Origin: JAZKSG01 sp036626215
GTDB taxonomy: Archaea > Thermoplasmatota > E2 > DHVEG-1
NCBI GenBank assembly: GCA_036626215.1
Contig: JAZKSG010000025.1
Location: forward strand, 1 to 19,794
DNA: 19,794 bases
Direction of reading: 5' to 3'
Shown: in pieces, positions 14,936 through 19,794 of the stretch
How the letters are laid out: each line of letters begins with the position of its first letter
How positions within the stretch are numbered: the stretch's first letter is position 1
Notes under the pieces: generated by a model
Seen by the model: the letters and a program-made list of their open reading frames with translations, nothing else
Databases searched by the model: none
Told to the model about the DNA's origin: nothing
Program-made: the position numbers and the translations under genes

Positions 14936-15465
14936 TCAGTAATCCTCCTAACCCATTTTGCAAAACTACCACATACTTTTTCACATTCTACAGGTTTTTC
15001 TTCTATTGCTTCCTTTTCAACATTAATCCAATGTATATACAAATCATTTTTATCCTCATCGACATCCACACTTAATGTTCCAGGGGTCAAAGTGATTGAG
15101 TTAGCCAGCATAGTGGTACCAAGATCACTCTTCAGACCTGGAGAAATTTTTACAATACCAGGATTTATTTTTCCGGTTATAACACGATAAGCAACATCAA
15201 GATTTGCCTTAGCCATACCCCAAAAAAAGGGACCTATTACATAAGCTATAAATGCTACCCATCTAACGGGGTTTAACATCCTCAAGTTTTTCTTAACAAA
15301 AATATTCCTGCCTATAAAACCTGCTATTGCTGATAAGATTACACCTGCTATTATTTCATGTATACTCCAAAGACTAAAAATGTTGGATGTTTCAGTTGCA
15401 CTACCTGTAGTTAAAAATAGATATAGTATAAAACAGGTGACAAATGTAACTATAAACGCGATCAT
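14932..15465 (-). CDS. mrpE: MrpE/MbhA subunit, first gene of the operon
   Basis: This 177-residue protein has hydrophobic segments at about 1-20, 32-50 and 66-85, followed by a cytoplasmic domain. NPGIVKISPGLKSDLGTTML (107-126) and ANSITLTPGTLSVDVDED (127-144) form the conserved MrpE C-terminal pattern. The protein ends in a short extension with two Cys (CEKVCGS). GAGGAGGT lies 11 bases before the ATG, directly after a hairpin in the leader. The order mrpE-F-G-mbhD-mbhE-mrpB-C-D after this gene is exactly that of the ion-translocating half of Pyrococcus Mbh. Confidence 0.93.
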   Translation of the reverse strand: MIAFIVTFVTCFILYLFLTTGSATETSNIFSLWSIHEIIAGVILSAIAGFIGRNIFVKKNLRMLNPVRWVAFIAYVIGPFFWGMAKANLDVAYRVITGKINPGIVKISPGLKSDLGTTMLANSITLTPGTLSVDVDEDKNDLYIHWINVEKEAIEEKPVECEKVCGSFAKWVRRITE

Positions 15466-15476
15466 ACTCTTCTTTT

Positions 15477-15515
15477 ACCTCCTCGGTTTATTTGAAACCG
15501 CACGGGTAATCCCGT
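15477..15515 (-). promoter_or_regulatory. two tandem inverted repeats beside the mrpE ribosome-binding site
   Basis: ACGGG-TAAT-CCCGT (15502-15515) and CGGTTT-ATTTG-AAACCG (15484-15500) lie one base apart. On the minus strand the second stem ends directly against the AGGAGGT site (15477-15483) of mrpE. A TATA-like TTTTAAAAAAAG at about 15517-15528 would put the first repeat between TATA and start site (operator position). An alternative box at about 15545-15556 would put both repeats in a 60-base leader as hairpins. Which applies cannot be decided here. Confidence 0.45.
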
Positions 15516-15552
15516 TCTTTTTTTAAAAGGTTATGGTTTTTTCGGAATTTTT

Positions 15553-15569
15553 AAATCTTTTTAAGATTT
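15553..15569. repeat. perfect inverted repeat between divergent promoters
   Basis: AAATCTT and AAGATTT form a 7-bp dyad with a 3-base centre. It lies between the presumed promoters of the mrp/mbh-like operon (minus) and thyX (plus), where a shared regulator could bind. The AT-rich content makes chance occurrence quite possible. Confidence 0.35.
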
Positions 15570-15573
15570 TCGC

Positions 15574-15588
15574 CTTAAAAATAATAAA
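15574..15588 (+). promoter_or_regulatory. TATA-like promoter of thyX
   Basis: CTTAAAAATAATAAA is centred some 48 bases before the thyX ATG. This predicts a start near 15607 and a leader of about 20 bases that just contains the GGAG at 15613-15616. The spacing from GGAG to the ATG is 12 bases, a little long. Confidence 0.4.
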
Positions 15589-15628
15589 ACCATATTCTAT
15601 ACAGTGGTTAAAGGAGTTAAATTGAAAG

Positions 15629-16291
15629 ATGAATGTTGAACTTATTGGAGTTACACCCAATCCTGAAAAAATTCCAGCTATGGCAGCTAAACTTACACAT
15701 AGCAAAACTAAACCTGAGGAGCTAGATGAAAGCTCTGATAAAGAGTTGAAAAATATTCTTGAACATGTTATGAATGTTGGCCATACTAGCGTTGTGGAAC
15801 ATACCTGCTTTACATTTGCAATTAGTGATGTAAGCCGTTCTTTGACTCATCAGCTTGTCCGCCATAGAATCGCTAGCTATGCTCAACAAAGTCAACGCTA
15901 TGTCGACCTTAAAAAACCAAACTATGTTACTCCTCCAAAGATTGCCAAAGATGAAGAGTTGAAAAAGGCTTATGAGGAGACAATGGAAAAAATCTGGGAG
16001 GAATACAACAAACTTTTAGAGATGGGTGTACCCGCCGAGGATAGTAGATTTATTCTTCCCAATGCAACCTGTAGCAATATCATTGTTACTATGAACGCTA
16101 GAAGTTTATTGAACTTTTTTGAACTAAGATGTTGTATGCATGCTCAATGGGAGATAAGGAAACTTGCAAATAAAATGCTTAAATTGGTTAAGGAGAAAGC
16201 TTCCACAATTTTTAAAAACGCTGGACCCACCTGCAAAACTAAAGGATATTGCCCTGAAGAGAAAAAAGACTGCCCTCTTTATCCAGGTTGA
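15629..16291 (+). CDS. thyX: flavin-dependent thymidylate synthase
   Basis: This 220-residue enzyme makes dTMP from dUMP with methylenetetrahydrofolate, FAD and a reductant. The ThyX signature RHR-x7-S is RHRIASYAQQSQRY (78-91), with Arg78, Ser83, Ser88 and Arg90. The later NARSLLNFFELR and QWEIRKLANKML segments are family-typical. The C-terminus (about 199-220) has four Cys in CKTKGYC and CPEEKKDCP, a tail common in archaeal ThyX that may bind metal. It is the first gene of a plus-strand group with arfC 12 bases downstream, which makes a flavin precursor. It uses the same folate pool as PurN. Confidence 0.95.
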   Translation: MNVELIGVTPNPEKIPAMAAKLTHSKTKPEELDESSDKELKNILEHVMNVGHTSVVEHTCFTFAISDVSRSLTHQLVRHRIASYAQQSQRYVDLKKPNYVTPPKIAKDEELKKAYEETMEKIWEEYNKLLEMGVPAEDSRFILPNATCSNIIVTMNARSLLNFFELRCCMHAQWEIRKLANKMLKLVKEKASTIFKNAGPTCKTKGYCPEEKKDCPLYPG

Positions 16292-16303
16292 GAAATCGTA
16301 ATT

Positions 16304-16966
16304 ATGTTACCTAAAATCACTATAAACTGCGCTATGTCCGCTGACGGAAAAATAGCGAAACCAACAGGTGAACAACTCCGTATTTCATCGGACGAAGACA
16401 TAAAAAGGATGCATCAGCTGAGAAACAAAAACGACGCCATATTAGTAGGGATAAACACAGTTTTAAATGACAACCCTAAACTAACTGTTAAACAGAAATA
16501 TGTAAACAGAGTAACAAATCCGATCCGGGTTATACTTGATACAAAATGTCGAACACCAAAAGACTACTTAGCGGTGAATGAACAAGCTAAAACATTGATA
16601 GCAACAGTTGAAAACTGTAAAAAAAAGTATAACCAAAACGTAGAAGTTATACAATGCAGAAAAAACGATGAAGGATTGATTGATCTAAAATCATTGTTGA
16701 ATATACTCTACAATGAATATAACGTAAGAAATCTGATGGTTGAAGGAGGGGGTACCGTGATATGGAACTTTCTAAAACAAGGACTTTGCGATGATTTATA
16801 TATCTATATAGCACCTATAGTTATCGGTGGAGCAAACACACCAACAGTTGCAGAAGGAGAAGGAATAAAAAATTTAGACGAAATAATAAAACTCCAAATC
16901 GTAAACATTTCATCATTAGGAAAAGGATTTTTGTTCCATTACAAAATTAAGAAAAGTCTTGATTAA
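16304..16966 (+). CDS. arfC: diaminoribosylaminopyrimidinone phosphate reductase (ArfC/RIB7)
   Basis: This 220-residue protein is a stand-alone RibD C-terminal (RIB7) reductase. It contains INCAMSADGKIA (7-18), LVGINTVLNDNPKLTV (47-62), NPIRVILDT (72-80), LMVEGGG (144-150) and YIAPIVIGG (168-176), the NADPH- and substrate-binding pattern. In archaea this enzyme reduces the ribosyl side chain before deamination in riboflavin (and so FAD and F420) synthesis. The length fits the archaeal form without a deaminase domain. There is no clear ribosome-binding site; the gene follows thyX by 12 bases and is followed by mut7C after 3. Confidence 0.92.
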   Translation: MLPKITINCAMSADGKIAKPTGEQLRISSDEDIKRMHQLRNKNDAILVGINTVLNDNPKLTVKQKYVNRVTNPIRVILDTKCRTPKDYLAVNEQAKTLIATVENCKKKYNQNVEVIQCRKNDEGLIDLKSLLNILYNEYNVRNLMVEGGGTVIWNFLKQGLCDDLYIYIAPIVIGGANTPTVAEGEGIKNLDEIIKLQIVNISSLGKGFLFHYKIKKSLD

Positions 16967-16969
16967 AAA

Positions 16970-17431
16970 ATGAAGTTTCTATGTGACCAAATGTTGGGTT
17001 CTTTAGCTAAATGGCTAAGGATACTTGGTTTCGATACCTTTTATGCGAAAGATGGGGTTACCGACGAAGAAATTATAGATATAGCCAAAAATGAACAAAG
17101 AACATTGTTAACCCGAGATAAAGAACTAGTATGGAGAGCAAGAAGAAACAATGTTGGAATTATTAAAATCGATTCTATAAAGTTAGATAAACAAATAAAG
17201 AAAGTAATATCCTCTATCAATATTAACAAAGATGAAATCAAACTACTTTCTAGATGCACCGTCTGTAACACCTCTGTAAAAAAAATAGAGAAAACAGAAA
17301 TAAAAGAAAAAGTTCCAATCAAGGTTTACAATAAACAGGAGAAATTTTGGTATTGCCCTAAATGCGATAAAGTCTATTGGAAAGGAAGCCACTATGATAA
17401 TATAATCAAAAATTTAAAAAAATTCTTCTAA
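16970..17431 (+). CDS. Mut7-C domain (PIN-like) RNase with zinc ribbon
   Basis: This 153-residue protein of the Mut7-C family (formerly DUF82) starts MKFLCDQMLGSLAKWLRILG, with acids Asp6, Asp22 (GFDT), Asp32/Glu33/Glu34 and Asp50 (LLTRDKEL) forming a PIN-like nuclease site. The C-terminal half is a zinc ribbon, CTVC (96-99) and CPKC (129-132), followed by DKVYWKGSHY, the family end motif. Archaeal homologues are single-domain predicted ribonucleases, probably acting on RNA in the cytoplasm; the target is unknown. It starts 3 bases after arfC and is probably co-transcribed with it. Its stop is 12 bases from that of the convergent DUF424 gene. Confidence 0.9.
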   Translation: MKFLCDQMLGSLAKWLRILGFDTFYAKDGVTDEEIIDIAKNEQRTLLTRDKELVWRARRNNVGIIKIDSIKLDKQIKKVISSININKDEIKLLSRCTVCNTSVKKIEKTEIKEKVPIKVYNKQEKFWYCPKCDKVYWKGSHYDNIIKNLKKFF

Positions 17432-17443
17432 AATAGAGAAAAA

Positions 17444-17740
17444 TTAAATCATTTTTACCATCTGGACGTGAGGTATACCTTTTATCTTTAAAACATTTTC
17501 AGCGTCTATGAAATCATTCTCAACGGCGAAGTTAATTGTTTCTTCACCTACTAGGTTTGCTATTGTAGCAGTTTCTAGATGTTTTTTAAGGACATCTATA
17601 TCTACATGCTCCCCCTCATAGAATTTTTTAGAAACATTTAGAATGAACTTTCCTTCTGTAAACTCTTTACCCATGAGTTTTAGGTCACAAGCCGCTATAA
17701 GGGTATCTTCTCCTTGTTTGTATATTTTGAGACTAATCAT
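17444..17740 (-). CDS. DUF424 family protein
   Basis: This is a 98-residue small soluble protein with the DUF424 pattern: LIAACDLKLMGKEFTEGKF near the N-terminus, ATIANLVGEETINFAVENDF in the middle and VLKIKGIPHVQMVKM at the end. The family is nearly confined to archaea and often lies near translation genes; its function is not established. GGAG lies seven bases before the ATG. A minus-strand TATA-like GATATAAATTAG near 17782-17793 gives a leader of about 20 bases. It is divergent from DP1. Confidence 0.88.
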   Translation of the reverse strand: MISLKIYKQGEDTLIAACDLKLMGKEFTEGKFILNVSKKFYEGEHVDIDVLKKHLETATIANLVGEETINFAVENDFIDAENVLKIKGIPHVQMVKMI

Positions 17741-17806
17741 ATGAATACTCCTTTATTCCTGTTATATTATGTTAGTTTTTCCTAATTTATATCTTTTTCT
17801 GAAAAG

Positions 17807-17908
17807 AAATCAGGGAAATAGCCAATTTTTACTTATTTGAAAAGATAAAATTGATTTGACCGTAATTCTAAAAAACCTGATTTTCAATATACTTTTTTGT
17901 CGGTCAAA
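17807..17908. repeat. interleaved inverted repeats between DUF424 and DP1
   Basis: The 236-base gap between divergent genes holds two perfect 8-bp inverted pairs in interleaved order: AAATCAGG (17807-17814) with CCTGATTT (17876-17883), and TTTGACCG (17855-17862) with CGGTCAAA (17901-17908). A third pair, CAATTTT (17823-17829) with AAAATTG (17847-17853), is nested between the first halves. As RNA this would be a pseudoknot-like fold. I see no open frame of convincing content, tRNA or C/D box RNA here. Confidence 0.3.
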
Positions 17909-17921
17909 AACAAAAAATATG

Positions 17922-17957
17922 TTTATAGAGAGATATTGAATATCATATTTCGATATT
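17922..17957 (+). promoter_or_regulatory. DP1 promoter with GATATT dyads
   Basis: TTTATA (17922-17927) is a TATA-like box that predicts a start near 17950 and a leader of about 26 bases containing GGAAGGATGT. Immediately downstream lie GATATT-G-AATATC (17932-17944) and, seven bases later, another GATATT (17952-17957). These make three alternating half-sites over the initiation region, the place for a repressor operator. Confidence 0.4.
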
Positions 17958-17976
17958 TTTTTGTGGGAAGGATGTA

Positions 17977-19593
17977 ATGAAATCAATAATTGAGTCATTT
18001 TCATCGCATGGCACCTTGATTCAACCGGATACATTAGAATATATTATGTCCAAAGAAGAACCCCAAAAATTTACATCTTTTCTCACTAAAAATCTGAAAG
18101 AATATCCTTTTGTTTTAACGTTGGATCATGTAAAAAAGATAGAGGATTCTAACAACGTTAAAAGCGAGAGTAAAAACAGTGTTATGGGGGCGTTGGAAAA
18201 CACTAACGTTTTGGAACCTATCTGCGAAGTAGACCAAGATGCATTAAGTGTAGACGTATCTCGTAAGATAGATTTTTCGACAGAAGATTCTTCTTCAGAG
18301 AAGGCAGAAACAGTTAAAAGTAGTTGGAAACCAAAAGCTAAGGAATATGACTCTGAAATCAAAATCTTTAAGGATATCACAGGTAACAGTGTCTGTGAAG
18401 GAAAAACCGATGATTTTGCTCGTTTATTCGCCAATAGATATGAAGAATTAAGAAAAATAATTCGTAGTCAACGACGAGAAATGGCCAATGTTATACCTAT
18501 AAATCGTGTAGGAAAAAACGGGGTAAAAGATTTTCAGATAATAGGTATAGTAAAAGAAGTTAGAAATACAAGTAACGGACATCGTTTTATCGAATTGGAA
18601 GATGAATCTGGCGTAGCCAAATGTATTGTTCTCAAAAAAGACCGGGGGTTACTTTCTACAGCTAAGGAAGTAGTTTTAGATGAAGTTATCGGGATCAAAG
18701 GTCAGCTAAGTAAACACGGGGATTTAATACTTGTAGAAAATATTGTTTTTCCTGACGTTAGCATACAAAGAAAGAAGAATAGAGCAGAAATACCACTCTA
18801 TGCCGCCTTTCTTTCTGACATACATATCGGTAGCAAAAAATTTATGGAAAAACAATGGAACTGTTTTATCAGATGGATAAATGGAGAAATAGGTAACAGC
18901 CGTCAGAGAGATGTAGCAGGTAAAATCAAATATTTGGTTATACCTGGCGACGTCGTAGATGGAATCGGGATATATCCAAATCAAGAAGAGGAACTCTCTA
19001 TTAAAGATGTATATCAGCAGTATGAGGCTTTAGCTGAAGAATTAAAAAGAATTCCTGACCATATCTCGATAATTATGCAGCCAGGTAACCATGATGCTGT
19101 TCGTCCTGCAGAACCTCAGCCAGCATTTGAAGAAGAGATACAAAATCTGTTTTCTGGCTGCAACATAAAATTTGTAGGTAATCCTTGTTATTTTTCAATT
19201 CATGGCGTTGAAATACTTTCGTATCATGGTCAAAGTCTTCTGGATTTTTCAACTAATATTCAACATTTAGAATACGACAAACCTGTTGAAATCATGGAAA
19301 CTATGATGAAGAAACATCATCTCGCTCCAACATATGGAGGTTTTACTCCTTTAGCTCCAGAGCATTCAGATTATATGGTTATAGATCGTGTTCCAGATGT
19401 CTTTGTAACAGGACATGTACATCTAGCTACCATAGGAAAATACCGAGGAGTGACTCTTATAAATGCCTCTAGTTGGCAGGAACAAACTGATTATCAAAAA
19501 ATGATGAATTTTGTCCCAGATCCAGGTAAACTCCCAATTATGGATCTAAAATCTGGAAACGTTACTATGATAGATTTCAACAGAGGCATATAG
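17977..19593 (+). CDS. polB: DNA polymerase D small subunit DP1 (3'-5' exonuclease)
   Basis: This 538-residue proofreading and accessory subunit of PolD has an N-terminal helical domain (1-55), a charged low-complexity linker (about 60-130), an OB fold (about 165-255, including GIVKEVRNTSNGHRFIELED) and an Mre11-like phosphoesterase domain. All metal-binding motifs are present: LSDIHIGS (about 277-284), IPGDVVDGIG (about 323-332), MQPGNHDAVRP (about 367-377), SYHGQS (about 414-419) and VTGHVHLA (about 476-483). The nuclease should therefore be active, unlike the eukaryotic B subunits. The family end motif NASSWQEQTDYQKMMN is intact. A probable DP2 gene starts 104 bases downstream. Confidence 0.95.
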   Translation: MKSIIESFSSHGTLIQPDTLEYIMSKEEPQKFTSFLTKNLKEYPFVLTLDHVKKIEDSNNVKSESKNSVMGALENTNVLEPICEVDQDALSVDVSRKIDFSTEDSSSEKAETVKSSWKPKAKEYDSEIKIFKDITGNSVCEGKTDDFARLFANRYEELRKIIRSQRREMANVIPINRVGKNGVKDFQIIGIVKEVRNTSNGHRFIELEDESGVAKCIVLKKDRGLLSTAKEVVLDEVIGIKGQLSKHGDLILVENIVFPDVSIQRKKNRAEIPLYAAFLSDIHIGSKKFMEKQWNCFIRWINGEIGNSRQRDVAGKIKYLVIPGDVVDGIGIYPNQEEELSIKDVYQQYEALAEELKRIPDHISIIMQPGNHDAVRPAEPQPAFEEEIQNLFSGCNIKFVGNPCYFSIHGVEILSYHGQSLLDFSTNIQHLEYDKPVEIMETMMKKHHLAPTYGGFTPLAPEHSDYMVIDRVPDVFVTGHVHLATIGKYRGVTLINASSWQEQTDYQKMMNFVPDPGKLPIMDLKSGNVTMIDFNRGI

Positions 19594-19625
19594 GCAACAA
19601 AAAAAACAGAGGGAGAGATTTGGTG

Positions 19626-19654
19626 ATACAAAGATTTAAAACATTTTTTTGTAT
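19626..19654 (+). terminator. hairpin with T7 tract after DP1
   Basis: ATACAAA (19626-19632) and TTTGTAT (19648-19654) can pair around a 15-base loop whose 3' side carries T7 (19644-19650). This may slow or end transcription between DP1 and the next gene, or be fortuitous. A TA-rich stretch at about 19672-19685 before the next ATG could be a separate promoter. Confidence 0.3.
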
Positions 19655-19697
19655 TACATTGAGACTGTTTGTTAAAAATTTTTTAGGACTGTAGACT

Positions 19698-19794
19698 ATG
19701 GGTGAGGAACTTTCCAGGAATCTAGCAGCAAGCAAAGATATACAAAACTATTTCAAAAGTTTACAGGAGAAAATAGAAGAATGCTACAACTTAG
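19698..19794 (+). CDS. polC: probable DNA polymerase D large subunit DP2, N-terminus
   Basis: The open frame from the ATG at 19698 runs off the window after 32 codons. It reads MGEELSRNL, then KDIQNYFKSLQEKIEECYNL. An acidic amphipathic helix with YFxxLQxxIxxxY is how archaeal DP2 proteins begin, and DP2 directly follows DP1 in several euryarchaea. DP2 is the catalytic subunit of PolD, with a two-barrel active site and Zn-binding C-terminus, none of which is in view. The call rests on this short match plus position; no other family fits better to my eye. Confidence 0.6.
   Translation, partial: MGEELSRNLAASKDIQNYFKSLQEKIEECYNL

Noticed and set aside
9810..15465. Reading the operon as a classical Mrp Na+/H+ antiporter
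   Set aside because: The large MrpA N-terminal ND5-like part is missing and is replaced by separate MbhD- and MbhE-like genes, and MbhI-like and NuoH-like genes are present, which classical Mrp operons do not have.
17741..18034. Minus-strand open frame spanning the DP1 promoter and its first codons
   Set aside because: It overlaps the DP1 N-terminus, has no ribosome-binding site, and its product shows no coherent domain.

Overview
The window looks like a chromosomal segment of an AT-rich euryarchaeon in the broad sense. The lineage markers are the small subunit of DNA polymerase D followed by what looks like the start of its large subunit, an archaeal Trm1, a THEP1-type NTPase, a DUF424 protein, a Mut7-C nuclease, an archaeosortase, archaetidylserine-type lipid genes and an archaeal ThyX with a Cys-rich tail. 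Promoters are TATA-like AT boxes and strong Shine-Dalgarno sites read GGAGGTG. I cannot fix the order from sequence alone; a Thermoplasmatota-type lineage is possible but unproven. No rRNA, tRNA, CRISPR array or insertion sequence was seen.

Layout. Bases 1-188 hold the C-terminus of an unrecognised protein, followed on + by a large GT-C-type membrane glycosyltransferase (243-2171). A minus-strand block follows: a multi-pass membrane protein, folC and purN. A small plus-strand membrane protein with an HEAGH motif (5222-5623) overlaps the 3' end of trm1. Further minus-strand genes are trm1, a THEP1 NTPase and a compact artA-psd-pssA set (archaeosortase plus the two enzymes that make a phosphoethanolamine-headgroup lipid).

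The centre (9810-15465, minus) is one ten-gene operon in the order mrpE-F-G, mbhD, mbhE, mrpB-C-D, mbhI-like, NuoH/MbhM-like. This matches the membrane part of the Pyrococcus-type Mbh/Mbs complexes, but no hydrogenase-like small or large subunit and no ferredoxin-type subunit lies beside it. Every internal ribosome-binding site in the operon is built into the last codons of the preceding gene.

A 163-base divergent region with three inverted repeats separates this operon from a plus-strand thyX-arfC-mut7C group. DUF424 (minus) converges on that group. A 236-base divergent region with several inverted repeats then leads to DP1 (17977-19593) and the first 32 codons of a probable DP2.

Functional themes are an ion-pumping membrane module awaiting an electron-transfer arm, surface-protein processing linked to lipid headgroup synthesis, folate-type one-carbon and nucleotide metabolism (FolC, PurN, ThyX), flavin synthesis (ArfC), tRNA modification and replication.
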